A stretch of DNA of 64,000 nucleotides. Origin: Flavonifractor sp. An92 (GTDB taxonomy: Bacteria > Bacillota > Clostridia > Oscillospirales > Oscillospiraceae). Positions 9,681 to 18,358 of this stretch are shown piece by piece (the stretch's first letter is position 1; the number at the start of each line of letters is the position of its first letter). The notes below the pieces were generated by a model that did no database searches, was not told where the DNA came from, and saw only the letters and a program-made list of their open reading frames with translations. Location of the stretch: the NCBI RefSeq assembly GCF_002159175.1, contig NZ_NFGZ01000002.1, positions 186,001-250,000 of the forward strand, given 5' to 3'. A program made the translations under genes and the position numbers.

Positions 9681-12209
9681 TTACGCTTTGACCAGCAGGC
9701 GGCCCAGGGTCTGCTCCAGCAGGTCGAAGTCGATGGGCTTGGCGATGTGGGCATTCATGCCAGCGGCCACGGTGGCGGCGATGTCCTCGGCGAAGGCGTT
9801 GGCGGTGACCGCGATGATGGGCACCGAGGAGGCGTCGGTCCGGGGCAGAGCGCGGATGGCGCGGGCGGCCTCGCAGCCGTTCATCTCGGGCATCTGCATG
9901 TCCATCAGAATAGCGTCAAAGAAGCCGGGGGCGGACTCCTGGAAGCGCTCCACGGCCTCCCGGCCGTTCCAGGCCTGGACGACCTCCACGCCCTTCATCC
10001 GCAGGACCTCGGTGGCCAGCTCCATGTTGAGCTCGTTGTCCTCGGCCAGCAGCAGCCGGCGGCCCTGCAGATTGGCGGCCTCCACCGGCGCAGGGGCCGG
10101 CGTAGTTTCCTCCTCCGCACCGGCCTGGAGGGCCAGGGGGATGGTGACGGTGAAGGTGCTGCCCTTTCCCAGGGCGCTCTGCACGTCGATCTGACCCTCC
10201 ATCTGGAGGACGATGTTGCGGACGATGGGCATGCCCAGGCCGGTGCCGCTGACGTTCTTGGCCCCGAAGCGGGTCTCCCGCTCAAAGGGGATGAAGATCC
10301 GGGACAAAAACTCCTCCGACATGCCCACGCCGGTGTCCTGTACGATGAACTGATACTGGGTGTGGGCGCCCTCGTCCAGCTGGCGGACGGTGAGGGAGAT
10401 CTCCTGGCCAGGGGAGGTGAATTTCAGGGCGTTGGAGAGCAGGTTGTTGAGGATCTGCTGGATGCGGAAGAAGTCCCCCTCCACCCGGGTGTTGCGCACG
10501 TCGTAGGTGATGTGGAATTCCTTCCCCTCGTTCTGGGCCTGGATGCGGAAGATGTCCAGCACCTCGTCCAGCTGCTCCCGCAGGTCGAAGGGGCGGCGCT
10601 CCAGCGCCAGCTTCCCCTGCTCGCATTTGGACATCTCCAGCACGTCGTTGATGAGCCCCAGCAGGTGCTTGCTGGAGTGGTTGATCTTGCGCAGGTAGTC
10701 CCCCGTCCGCTCCGGGTCGGACAGGGTGTGCCCGGCCAGGTCCGACATGCCGATGATGGCGTTAAGGGGGGTGCGCATGTCGTGGGACATGTTGGCGAAG
10801 AAGAGGTTGCGGGCCTCGGCGCTCTTCTGCATGGTGAGGAGGGATTCCTTCAGAAGCTCGGTGTGCTGGAGCTGGCGGCGCTTCTCCTCGTCCACCTCCC
10901 GGAAGCAGAGAATGGCCTCGCCCACGTCCAGAGAGTCGTCGAAGAGCAGGCGCACATTGACCCAGCGGTAGCCCTCGGGGAACAGGCGCTGGAAGTCGCC
11001 GCCGTAGTCCCGCACCTTGCGCTCCACCAGGCGGCGGATGCTGGCGATGGAGAAGCTGTCCTCAAACTCCGCATAGGCCTGGGGCTCGATGACCTCCTTG
11101 AGCTGGGCCAGGAAGGCAGTGTAATCCCCCTGGTGGGGCAGGGCGGAGAACAGCGGCTCCTCGCTTTTCAGCATGGTGTAGGTCTCAGATTCGAAGTTGA
11201 TGCGGTAGATGGCGTAGTAGGAGTCCCCCAGGACCCGCACCGTCTCGCTGGTCAGCTCCACCTGCTGGTTCAGGCGGCGCTCCCGCAGGTACATGATGGC
11301 GCTGAGGAGCAGGAAGAGGCCGAAGATCCAGGCGTACCAGAGGGCCAGCTCGTTAAGGCCGCTGAAGAGGTAGCGGTAGGGGAGGGTGATGATGGAGGTC
11401 CAGCCGTTGGAGGTCTGGCGGTAGTAGACGCCGTACTGGTCGTTGCCCTTGAGGAAGGAGAATTCCGTGTCGGCGTGGATACCGGCGTCGATCTCCTCAT
11501 TGAGCTGGTCCACATAGCTCTGGACGTCCTCGATGCGTTCGCTGCCGTTGGTGTCATAGCACAGCACGGTGCCGGTGGAGTCACACAGGAAGTAGGAGCT
11601 GTCCGCAGGGAGGGCTTCCATGCTGCTCCACTGCTGGAAGTGCTGGGGGAACAGGTCGATGGCCAGCACGTCGTTGGTGTTGCCGATGCGCTGGGCGATG
11701 GTGATGACTGCCAGGCCCGTGACCACATCGTTATAGGCGTCGGTATAGATGATGTCGCCATCGGCTGCCATAGCCATCTGATACCAGTTCTGGGCGGTGG
11801 GGTCGAAGGTATCGTCCCCCTCCCAATAGGTGGCGGCCAGGATCTGTCCGCCAATGGAGGCGCACATGTCGATGCCCTTGGAGCCCAGGGTGTCGCTGAC
11901 GTAGGACAGGTAGTCCTCCATCCAGTGCTGGACTTCCTCCCGGCTCTTCCCCTCCTCCAGCTGGCCGCTGAGCCACTGGGTGGCGTTGCGCAGCAGAAGC
12001 TCGTAGGCGTAGAGGTTGGCGTCCTCACTGGTGGAGAAGCTGCGGGCGATCTCCTGTCCCATGACCTGACTGTTGGTGGAGATGGTTCGCTGCACCAACT
12101 GGATGCTGATGAGGGAAAAGACCAGAAAGATGGAGAGGATGACCGAAAGGAAGAGGATGCGGAGCTGTTTGTTGCTGCGTTTGTGTTCCTTCATACCGGT
12201 GTGACCCAT
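9681..12209 (-). CDS. Hybrid sensor histidine kinase with extracellular sensor and C-terminal receiver
   Basis: The protein has 842 residues. Order: TM1 (about 17-39); a 250-residue extracytoplasmic region with dCACHE-like features ([20 protein letters not shown], then [21 protein letters not shown]); TM2 (about 288-307); a PAS-like region (330-445); HisKA with H476 in [14 protein letters not shown]; HATPase ([22 protein letters not shown]); and a receiver with phospho-acceptor D770 in [12 protein letters not shown]. This dCACHE-hybrid plan is common in gut Firmicutes for sensing small molecules. An internal ATG at 12194 is an alternative start. No cognate output regulator is adjacent. Confidence 0.93.
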   Translation of the reverse strand: MGHTGMKEHKRSNKQLRILFLSVILSIFLVFSLISIQLVQRTISTNSQVMGQEIARSFSTSEDANLYAYELLLRNATQWLSGQLEEGKSREEVQHWMEDYLSYVSDTLGSKGIDMCASIGGQILAATYWEGDDTFDPTAQNWYQMAMAADGDIIYTDAYNDVVTGLAVITIAQRIGNTNDVLAIDLFPQHFQQWSSMEALPADSSYFLCDSTGTVLCYDTNGSERIEDVQSYVDQLNEEIDAGIHADTEFSFLKGNDQYGVYYRQTSNGWTSIITLPYRYLFSGLNELALWYAWIFGLFLLLSAIMYLRERRLNQQVELTSETVRVLGDSYYAIYRINFESETYTMLKSEEPLFSALPHQGDYTAFLAQLKEVIEPQAYAEFEDSFSIASIRRLVERKVRDYGGDFQRLFPEGYRWVNVRLLFDDSLDVGEAILCFREVDEEKRRQLQHTELLKESLLTMQKSAEARNLFFANMSHDMRTPLNAIIGMSDLAGHTLSDPERTGDYLRKINHSSKHLLGLINDVLEMSKCEQGKLALERRPFDLREQLDEVLDIFRIQAQNEGKEFHITYDVRNTRVEGDFFRIQQILNNLLSNALKFTSPGQEISLTVRQLDEGAHTQYQFIVQDTGVGMSEEFLSRIFIPFERETRFGAKNVSGTGLGMPIVRNIVLQMEGQIDVQSALGKGSTFTVTIPLALQAGAEEETTPAPAPVEAANLQGRRLLLAEDNELNMELATEVLRMKGVEVVQAWNGREAVERFQESAPGFFDAILMDMQMPEMNGCEAARAIRALPRTDASSVPIIAVTANAFAEDIAATVAAGMNAHIAKPIDFDLLEQTLGRLLVKA

Positions 12210-12294
12210 CCTTTTGCGTTGCCGGAGCGGCAGACTTTACATTATCTGTATCATACCATGTTTTGTGGCCCGAGGCAATGGCCGCCACAATGGA

Positions 12295-12330
12295 GAAAGC
12301 GCGGGACCCGGTCTGAGGTCCCGCGCTTTC
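12295..12330. repeat. Perfect 14-bp inverted repeat between the hybrid kinase and the YkvI-type transporter
   Basis: Arms 12295-12308 and 12317-12330 are exact complements with an 8-base loop. It lies after the minus-strand transporter gene and could terminate it, but no T tract follows on either strand. A factor-independent stop is therefore uncertain. Confidence 0.7.
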
Positions 12331-12369
12331 CGCATAAAGAGGGAGGTGAGAGAATGACACCGAATATCA

Positions 12370-13467
12370 TTAGGCCTTCTTGGCCTTGGAGATCCGGAGA
12401 ACTTCCTTCACGATTATAAAGGCCAGCAGGATGATACCCACATAGCCGTTGATGCCGTAAATCACGTTGACCAGGGTCTGGAAGGGCACAAACAGCGCGA
12501 TGACGGTACCCACCACAGCGCAGACCACAGTGGTCATCTTGAACTGCATGCTGCCCTCCTTGGTGAAGCGGGAGGACACCTGCCACAGCAGGGGCACAGC
12601 GGTGGTGAAGATGCCGCAGAAGATGATAATCGTGAACACGAAGCTCAGCCAGCCGCCAATCTTGCCGGCCAGGATGAGGGCGGGAATGTCGGAGTTATAG
12701 AGCTCGGGCATATAGGCCAGCTCGCCCAGCATCATGGAGGTGCAGCCCAGCACGAAGCCGATGGCGCCGGCGGTGGTGCCGGCGATACCCTCGCGGGTGC
12801 TGTTGGTGCCGGGGCCCATGGCGGCCAGGAACGCGGCCAGCCACAGCATGCAGAAGCCCAGGTAGGAGCCGGCGGAGGTGACGGGGTTCACGCCGACCTT
12901 TACAACCTCCAGCTGGCCGGAGACAACCGCCTCAGAGCCGGTGATCACGCCGCCGGGGTTGGAGAGGAAGGAGTACACGCCCAGGAAGATGGCGATGATG
13001 GCGATAGCGGGACCCATCTTGCCGATGACCTCGATGAGGCCGTTCAGGCCCAGCAGGGTGACGACGCAAACCAGAACCATCATGCCGACGCTGCCCGTCC
13101 AGTTGGGCAGATTGAAGTACTGATGGATGGTGGAACCGGCGCCGCCCATCATGACGATAAAGGAGCAGAAGATGAAGATAATGGAGAAGTAGTCGTAGAA
13201 GGTGCCGATGTACTTGCCGCAGTAGTAGCGGTAGATATCGCTGCCCTTTTCGAAGTTCTCACGCTTGCCGGCGGCGATGAAGCAGCCGCCCACGAAGATG
13301 AAGCCGATCACACACAGCAGCGATACCATCAGTCCGCCGCCCAGGCCGTAGGCCGCGAAGTACTGCAGTACCTCCTGGCCGGTAGCGAAGCCGGAGCCGA
13401 TGAGGAACGCCATGAAGGCGCCCGCGTAGGTTGCGACACGACCGGGTTTGACGATTGGCTTTTCCAT
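12370..13467 (-). CDS. YkvI-family membrane transporter
   Basis: From the ATG at 13465-13467 (AAGGGG seven bases upstream) the protein has 365 residues, mostly hydrophobic with about ten membrane segments. The N-terminal GAFMAFLIGSGFATGQEVLQYF resembles the first helices of APC-superfamily amino-acid transporters and of the poorly characterised YkvI group. It is the last gene of the grdX-grdE-grdB run, 111 bases after grdB with a hairpin between. This suggests it imports the substrate of the reductase (an amino acid, sarcosine or a betaine). Substrate assignment is inference from position. Confidence 0.8.
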   Translation of the reverse strand: MEKPIVKPGRVATYAGAFMAFLIGSGFATGQEVLQYFAAYGLGGGLMVSLLCVIGFIFVGGCFIAAGKRENFEKGSDIYRYYCGKYIGTFYDYFSIIFIFCSFIVMMGGAGSTIHQYFNLPNWTGSVGMMVLVCVVTLLGLNGLIEVIGKMGPAIAIIAIFLGVYSFLSNPGGVITGSEAVVSGQLEVVKVGVNPVTSAGSYLGFCMLWLAAFLAAMGPGTNSTREGIAGTTAGAIGFVLGCTSMMLGELAYMPELYNSDIPALILAGKIGGWLSFVFTIIIFCGIFTTAVPLLWQVSSRFTKEGSMQFKMTTVVCAVVGTVIALFVPFQTLVNVIYGINGYVGIILLAFIIVKEVLRISKAKKA

Positions 13468-13492
13468 AATAAGACCCCTTTCAAAATCGGGA

Positions 13493-13535
13493 ACGGGGGC
13501 GCGCGGAGGTACTAAGTGCCTTCGCGTGCCCCCGT
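13493..13535 (-). terminator. Intercistronic hairpin between grdB-like gene and transporter
   Basis: Arms 13493-13509 and 13519-13535 pair almost perfectly (17 bases, GC-rich). No strong T tract follows, so it may act as an mRNA-stabilising or partial attenuating structure that lowers transporter expression relative to the reductase genes. Confidence 0.6.
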
Positions 13536-13578
13536 ACACAGCATACACGATCAAGCCCTTACGGGCCAACCGCTGGGA

Positions 13579-14886
13579 TTACTCGAACACGGTCTGGCCG
13601 TCCACGGGAGTCTGAAGAGCCTTCAGAGCCCGCTTGACCAGCTTCATGCGCAGCTTGTAGCTGCCCTCCTCGCCCAGATGGGGATCGCCCAGAGGATAGG
13701 GGATACCAATGGCAGGGATGATTCGGTTGGCGCCGATCGTCTTGGAGATGGGCACCACAGTACACATGTGGACCACGGGGATGCCAGCACGCTCGATTTC
13801 CTTAACCATCGTTGCACCGCAACGAGTGCAGGTGCCTCACGTGGAGGTGAGGATAACGGCAGTGATGTTATCCTCGAGGAGCTTGGGAACGAACTCTTCG
13901 CCGAAACGCTTGGCGTTGCCGGTGGAGGTACCGGTACCGGTGGTGGTGATGAAGTAGTTGGCCAGCTCGCCGAACTCGCCTTCCTTCTCCAGCTCACGCA
14001 GGACGTCCAGAGGCACGACCAGGTCGGGATCCTCGGTGACGAAGGCGCGGTCGTAACCGCCGTGGATGGTCATGAAGTCCTTCTTGTCCATGTGGTCCAT
14101 GCCCTCGATGGAGTACAGGCCCCACTTGGTGGCGGAGGAGGACTCGATGTGATCGGGGTTGCCCTGAGGCACGATACCGCCGGAGGTGACCACCGCGATC
14201 TTGGCGTGCTTCATGTCGGTGACAGGAGCAGCGGGATCGACGCGGTCAAAGGCGGGCATGGGATACTCGGTCTCGAAGGGCTGCTTGGCCATCTTCTTCA
14301 GCAGCATCTGGATGCCGCGCTCGGAGCCGCGGATGTCAGCGAAGTAGTTGACGCGGATGCCCCGCTCGTGGTAGCCTTCGATGGAGGGACCCAGGACCTC
14401 TTCGCCCTTGGCCAGCTTCTTGGCCAGAGCAGCCATCACAGGCATGGACTTGCGCATGTCAGCGGCGGAGTTGCCGGTGGCGATGATGAACAGATCCTTG
14501 CGGAACATGTCGACGCCGGGGTTCTCCACGTACATACCGGTCACCACGGGGATGCCCAGCTTCTCCTCCACAGCCTTGGCGATGGTGCCGCAGGCCACGC
14601 CGTAACGGCCGGCGTTGAAGGCGGGACCGGCCACGAACAGCTGAGGCTTGTACTCGGCGATCATGTCCAGCAGCTTGGCGGTGTCCTCTTCCAGGTTGGC
14701 GCCGAAGTGGCTGTCGCCGCAGATCGCGGTGGCAACGACCTCGAACTCATCGCCCAGGCCCTGCTGCAGAGCAGCACCGGGGCCAACGATGCCGGGACGG
14801 ATCTCGGGGGGAATATCGGCCTTCTCCTCGCCGCCGATCTGGGCGAAGAACTGGTTGATGTAGTGAACGACTCTGATTTTATCCAT
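13579..14886 (-). CDS. grdB: Glycine/sarcosine/betaine reductase component B selenoprotein (GrdB/GrdF/GrdH family), UGA = selenocysteine at residue 350
   Basis: Reading through the in-frame TGA at 13837-13839 gives 435 residues, the family's usual length. The Sec context is TSTUGTCTRCGATMVKEIER, a UxxCxxC active site, followed by the conserved C-terminal ANRIIPAIGIPYPLGDP and a terminal GQTVFE. In the family, protein B binds the substrate amine through the GrdE-derived pyruvoyl group and hands a carboxymethyl group to the selenocysteine of GrdA. A SECIS-like hairpin follows the UGA. The gene is 21 bases after the grdE-like gene. Motifs do not tell glycine from sarcosine or betaine specificity. 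Without selenocysteine recoding it would be miscalled as two ORFs. Confidence 0.95.
13810..13839 (-). promoter_or_regulatory. Sec UGA codon and SECIS-like hairpin in grdB
   Basis: The UGA is at 13837-13839. Twelve bases downstream a perfect 6-bp stem (13810-13815 with 13819-13824, minus strand CGTTGC/GCAACG) displays a GGT loop. A GGU in the apical loop about 11-13 bases after the UGA matches the minimal bacterial SECIS recognised by SelB. Confidence 0.8.
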
Positions 14887-14907
14887 TAAGGCACACCTCC
14901 TCTATGA

Positions 14908-16194
14908 TTAGTAGCCTCTGGCCGCCAGCTTGTTGAAGCCGTTGGCGATGGTGGAAGCGATGATGATCTGGATCTCGGCGTCGAAGCTGCCGTCGTCATT
15001 CTTACAGCCGGCCCAGCCACCGATCTGCATCTCGATGAAGTCGGTCATGCCGATCAGGCGATCCATGGGCGGGAAGTGAATGACCACGTTGCCGTTGCCG
15101 CAGGAGGCCAGAGCGTCGGCTTCCTTACAGGCGTCCGCCAGGGACAGGGACTTACCATCGCGGCCGGGGAACTCGTCGGTGATGAGGACCACGTCCACGC
15201 CGGCGTTCTGCACCTTGCGGCAGTTCATCATCAGGTCGGTGTCGGGGTTGCCGTAGCCTTCCTCGGTGATCAGGATGCCGTCCAGGCCGATGTAGCTGGC
15301 CAGCTTGGCGACCATGTCAGAGCAGCGCTCCTTGTCGGCCAGGAACACGTTCTCGTTGGTCAGGATGACGCCCACGAAGTTGAGGTCCTTGCCGTGATGC
15401 TTGTACAGGTCCTCGATCACGGGGTTGTGGAAGTGGTGATAGGTGGTCACCTTGTCGCAGGGGGCCACGCAGTTACCGGAGACGATGGCGCCGTCCATGA
15501 TCTCGGTGGGGTACATCAGAGTGGGGATAAAGGTCTTGGCGTCCACGCCATAGTAGAAGGTGTCGTGGAGCAGGCCCTGGGACTGCAGCATGTGCAGGTA
15601 GCCAACCTTGGGCAGGTCGGGATACTCGGCGATCTGCTCCAGCAGAGGCTTGGTCTCATAGACCTCGATCTCGTCGGGCTCCAGATCACGGGCGAACTGG
15701 CCCAGGTAATCGGCGACCTTCAGACCGACCATACGGCCAGCCTGCTCGTAGTCGTGAGTCTCCAGGCCATCCTTGGGCTCGATGACCACGCAGACGTTCT
15801 GGGTCTTGGAGAAGGGGCAGTACTCGGCGGCGGGGCCGGACATATCGATGACGCCCTCCTGGAAGCCAACGATCTTACCGACAGTCACCACGCAGGCGCC
15901 GTCCAGGCAGTGGGTGCGGCCGCTGCCGACCTGACCAACCTTGTTCAGAGCGCCGGGGAAAATCTGGCCGCCGCCAGACACCTTGACACGAGGCTCCAGC
16001 ACGTCCTTAACGGGGGTAATGCGGCAGGACTCGCCGGGATGGGCCAGCTCCACGCGGCAATTGATGATACGCTCGTCCTCCAGCACCAGCTTGCAGATCT
16101 CGTCCGCATTCACATAGAGAACGCCGGCCTCGACCTTGGTCTCAGCGCCGAACTGCACATCTTTGATGTGGATCTTGCCAAGTTCTAGTCTCAT
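14908..16194 (-). CDS. grdE: Glycine/sarcosine/betaine reductase component B proprotein (GrdE/GrdG/GrdI family)
   Basis: From the ATG at 16192-16194 the protein has 428 residues and begins MRLELGKIHIKDVQFG like GrdE. An ATG two codons earlier sits directly against the GAGGA, whereas this one is spaced six bases. The family proprotein is cleaved at a cysteine that becomes a pyruvoyl group for Schiff-base capture of the substrate amine. Here that cysteine is C242 in SGNCVAPCDK, the same number I recall for the Clostridium sticklandii protein. Other conserved segments are GSGRTHCLDG and YHHFHNP. It lies between grdX and the selenoprotein gene. Confidence 0.94.
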   Translation of the reverse strand: MRLELGKIHIKDVQFGAETKVEAGVLYVNADEICKLVLEDERIINCRVELAHPGESCRITPVKDVLEPRVKVSGGGQIFPGALNKVGQVGSGRTHCLDGACVVTVGKIVGFQEGVIDMSGPAAEYCPFSKTQNVCVVIEPKDGLETHDYEQAGRMVGLKVADYLGQFARDLEPDEIEVYETKPLLEQIAEYPDLPKVGYLHMLQSQGLLHDTFYYGVDAKTFIPTLMYPTEIMDGAIVSGNCVAPCDKVTTYHHFHNPVIEDLYKHHGKDLNFVGVILTNENVFLADKERCSDMVAKLASYIGLDGILITEEGYGNPDTDLMMNCRKVQNAGVDVVLITDEFPGRDGKSLSLADACKEADALASCGNGNVVIHFPPMDRLIGMTDFIEMQIGGWAGCKNDDGSFDAEIQIIIASTIANGFNKLAARGY

Positions 16195-16209
16195 TGTCAT
16201 TCCTCACTT

Positions 16210-16617
16210 TCATTCAGTAATCCCTGGGCACCGGAATGCCCTTGCCATCGCGCCTTCAATAAAGGAGAGGTCCAGCGTCCGGAAGTCCTTCTTGATGTTT
16301 TCCGCGTAGTCGGGAAGGGGACGGCCACGGAGGAATTTCTGACAGGATTCAATGCTGTTTTCCATCAGCATGATATCCTCCCAGGGCTCCTTATCCTCCA
16401 TGGTGAAGGTCCCGATCACCACCGAGCGGAAGGGAGTCTGATTGGGCTTCAGGCTGCCAGCCATGGGGTGGGTGATGAGGATGGCGCCCTTCTGCACCAG
16501 ATCCCGTACCTGGTAGAGGACGTCCAGGTAGGACCAGTCCTCATTGTACACCACATCGTACTCCCCCTGGAACCGGTCCCGGCAGAGTACGTTGTTGGTC
16601 ACCACAGTATAACCCAT
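16210..16617 (-). CDS. grdX: GrdX-family protein
   Basis: The protein has 135 residues from the ATG at 16615-16617 (AAGGAG 11 bases upstream; a GTG at 16629 is less likely). It begins MGYTVVTNNVLC and contains ITHPMAGSLKPNQTPFRSVV, the pattern of the small GrdX protein that heads many glycine and sarcosine/betaine reductase operons. Its function is not established in the family. It is the first gene behind the sigma-54 promoter, 15 bases before the grdE-like gene. Confidence 0.85.
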   Translation of the reverse strand: MGYTVVTNNVLCRDRFQGEYDVVYNEDWSYLDVLYQVRDLVQKGAILITHPMAGSLKPNQTPFRSVVIGTFTMEDKEPWEDIMLMENSIESCQKFLRGRPLPDYAENIKKDFRTLDLSFIEGAMARAFRCPGITE

Positions 16618-16660
16618 GTTGGATCTCACTCCTTCTCTCAGGCGTTCTGCCTATATATAT

Positions 16661-16676
16661 TGCAAGCGGCGTGCCA
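16661..16676 (-). promoter_or_regulatory. Sigma-54 (-24/-12) promoter of the grdX-grdE-grdB-transporter operon
   Basis: On the minus strand the sequence reads TGGCAC, five bases, TTGCA, which is the textbook RpoN consensus. The -24 GG and -12 GC are ten bases apart as required. It ends 44 bases upstream of the grdX ATG. The divergent gene encodes a sigma-54 activator, so regulator and promoter type agree. Confidence 0.93.
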
Positions 16677-16726
16677 AAATGGCAGACGGGAAATAAAAAA
16701 ATTTTAAATAAAGGATTTGGATGGTC

Positions 16727-16765
16727 ATCGTGATTATCTATTTAAACCACTTTTGTAACCACGAT
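16727..16765. promoter_or_regulatory. Candidate upstream activator sites for the sigma-54 activator
   Basis: 50-90 bases upstream of the -24 element there is an inverted pair ATCGTG (16727-16732) / CACGAT (16760-16765). Two direct AACCAC copies start 12 bases apart (16745-16750, 16757-16762). This is the expected position for enhancer-like sites. The pattern is short and could be chance. Confidence 0.4.
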
Positions 16766-16828
16766 TTAAGTATTTGTAAAAATATGGAGAAATAAAAGGG
16801 CATTCTGAAGCGGTGGGAAAAATTTTTC

Positions 16829-16857
16829 TTGCATATGAAGGAAAGTTCTGCTATTAT
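16829..16857 (+). promoter_or_regulatory. Sigma-A promoter of the sigma-54 activator gene
   Basis: -35 TTGCAT (16829-16834), 17-base spacer, -10 TATTAT (16852-16857), about 45 bases before the ATG at 16901. Confidence 0.75.
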
Positions 16858-16900
16858 ATAGGCAAGATACGTAAAAGACTAGGAAGAAATCGGGGATAGT

Positions 16901-17887
16901 ATGTCTAAAATGCCTACAAAGGAAGAAATGCGGCAATCCTTCTACCTGGAATCCAAATCCAAGGCCTACCTGGATGCCCTGCGCAATTGTGAAAATGTAG
17001 CCGATTCCAACGTCAATGTGATGATCCTGGGAGAGTCGGGTACCGGTAAGGATGTGGCGGCCCGGTACATCCACGCGTGCAGCGACCGCAGTGACCGCCC
17101 CTTCGTAGTGGTCAACTGCAGCGCCTACCCCGATACCCTGCTGGAGTCGGAGCTCTTCGGCCATGAACAGGGAGCCTTCACCGGCGCCACCCGCGCCCGG
17201 GAGGGCCGCTTTGAGCAGGCCAACACCGGTACCCTCTTCATCGACGAGATCGGCGATGTGAGCCTGAGCACCCAGGTCAAGCTCCTGCGGGCCATCGAGA
17301 CCAAGCAGATCGAGCGCATCGGCGCCAACCAGTCCCAGCAGGTGGAGTTCCGCCTCCTCTCGGCCACCAACAAGGACCCCTACACCGAGATCCGGGCCGG
17401 ACGGATGCGGGAGGACTTCCTCTACCGCATCAGTACCATCGTCATCCGCATCCCGTCGGTGCGGGAGCGCCCGGAGGATGTGGAGGACCTGGTGCGTTTC
17501 TTCCTCCAGCGGGCCCAGGGGGAGTTCCGCAAGGAGATCACCACCATTGTGCCCAAGGCCTGGGAGTTTCTCATGCACTACAACTACCCGGGCAACCTCC
17601 GTGAGATGAAGAATATCGTGGACCGCATGGTGGTCCTCTCGGAGGACGGCGTCATCACCGAGCGGGGCCTGCCGGTGCTCTACGACCTGACCCTGGAGGA
17701 AGAGCCCAAACCCAAGCCCCGGTTTGAGACCATTCTGAGCTGGAAGGAGTTCAAGCGCCAGAGCGAGTCCGAATACCTCCGCTGGGTGTTGGAGCAGACC
17801 GGCCACAATGTCACCGAGGCCGCCCGGCGGCTGGGCATCAGCGCCCGGCAGCTCTTTAACAAGATCTCGGAATATGAATTGCGCTGA
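16901..17887 (+). CDS. Sigma-54-dependent transcriptional activator without a sensory domain
   Basis: The protein has 328 residues: about 35 N-terminal residues, an AAA+ domain and a Fis-type helix-turn-helix. Walker A is GESGTGKD (44-51), the sigma-54 contact loop is GAFTGA (91-96) and Walker B is TLFIDEIGD (111-119). An R-finger region and the NYPGNLREM motif follow. The Fis HTH is [20 protein letters not shown] at the C-terminus. Most activators carry PAS, receiver or GAF sensors; this one, like PspF, has none. It is divergent from the reductase operon with its -24/-12 promoter, and is almost certainly the regulator of that operon. A strong terminator follows. Confidence 0.95.
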   Translation: MSKMPTKEEMRQSFYLESKSKAYLDALRNCENVADSNVNVMILGESGTGKDVAARYIHACSDRSDRPFVVVNCSAYPDTLLESELFGHEQGAFTGATRAREGRFEQANTGTLFIDEIGDVSLSTQVKLLRAIETKQIERIGANQSQQVEFRLLSATNKDPYTEIRAGRMREDFLYRISTIVIRIPSVRERPEDVEDLVRFFLQRAQGEFRKEITTIVPKAWEFLMHYNYPGNLREMKNIVDRMVVLSEDGVITERGLPVLYDLTLEEEPKPKPRFETILSWKEFKRQSESEYLRWVLEQTGHNVTEAARRLGISARQLFNKISEYELR

Positions 17888-17926
17888 ATCGGTCCTTCGA
17901 CCGATTGTGCAGAAGGCATCGGGTAT

Positions 17927-17967
17927 AATCGCCTCATACCAGAAAATGGTATGAGGCGATTTTTTTT
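17927..17967 (+). terminator. Intrinsic terminator after the sigma-54 activator gene
   Basis: A perfect 15-bp stem (17927-17941 with 17947-17961) is followed by a run of eight T. A second small hairpin (AATCGGTCC/GACCGATT around 17887-17905) precedes it. Confidence 0.93.
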
Positions 17968-18010
17968 GTCCCCGCGCGCGGGGATGGACAAGAGCAAGGA
18001 GGGACAAGCC

Positions 18011-18316
18011 ATGGCAATCACCTGCACGGGAGAAGGGCGGGTGCGCACCGCGGAGCTGCGGGGAGAGGTGGACCACCACCGGGCCCGGGGGCTCATGCGG
18101 GAGCTGGAGACGCTGGTGGACACCACCGCGCCCCGGGAACTGATCCTGGACCTGTCGGGGGTGACCTTCATGGACAGCTCCGGCATCGCGGTGGTACTGC
18201 GCACCTGGCGGCAGGTCAAGGCCCTGGGGGGCGAGCTGCGTCTGGCCGGAGTGCCGGAACAGGCGGGCAAGGTCCTGCGGGCCGCGGGCGTGGAGCGCCT
18301 GGTGACGGTGGAATAA
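18011..18316 (+). CDS. spoIIAA: Anti-sigma F factor antagonist SpoIIAA
   Basis: This 101-residue STAS-domain protein starts at the ATG with AGGAGG seven bases upstream. It contains ELILDLSGVTFMDSSGIAVVL (split here only by reading), where S56/S57 in DSSG is the site phosphorylated by SpoIIAB. Unphosphorylated SpoIIAA frees sigma-F in the forespore. It is first in the spoIIAA-spoIIAB-sigF operon. Confidence 0.95.
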   Translation: MAITCTGEGRVRTAELRGEVDHHRARGLMRELETLVDTTAPRELILDLSGVTFMDSSGIAVVLRTWRQVKALGGELRLAGVPEQAGKVLRAAGVERLVTVE

Positions 18317-18358
18317 ACGACGGGCGGGCACATGGCCCGCCCGGGGAGGGAGCTACAT

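Noticed and set aside
12295..12330. Inverted repeat as the definite terminator of the reductase-transporter operon.
   Set aside because: The stem is perfect but no T tract follows on the minus strand, so it is reported only as a repeat.
9465..12419. Very long plus-strand open frame opposite the hybrid kinase; similar long antisense frames lie opposite ftsH, recD2, uvrA, uvrB and the molybdenum hydroxylase.
   Set aside because: They lie wholly over genes with clear catalytic motifs, lack SD sequences and domains, and are expected in GC-rich DNA where stops are rare in the opposite frame.
13579..13839. grdB looked like a gene truncated by a stop codon with a separate downstream ORF.
   Set aside because: The stop is UGA in the conserved UxxCxxC site, the frame continues into a normal GrdB C-terminus, and a SECIS-like hairpin follows.
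17911..17967. TATAAT at 17924-17929 as promoter of the spoIIA operon, or a sigma-H promoter there.
   Set aside because: No -35 partner at proper spacing; the element lies in the left arm of a strong terminator; no GAAT-type -10 for sigma-H was found.
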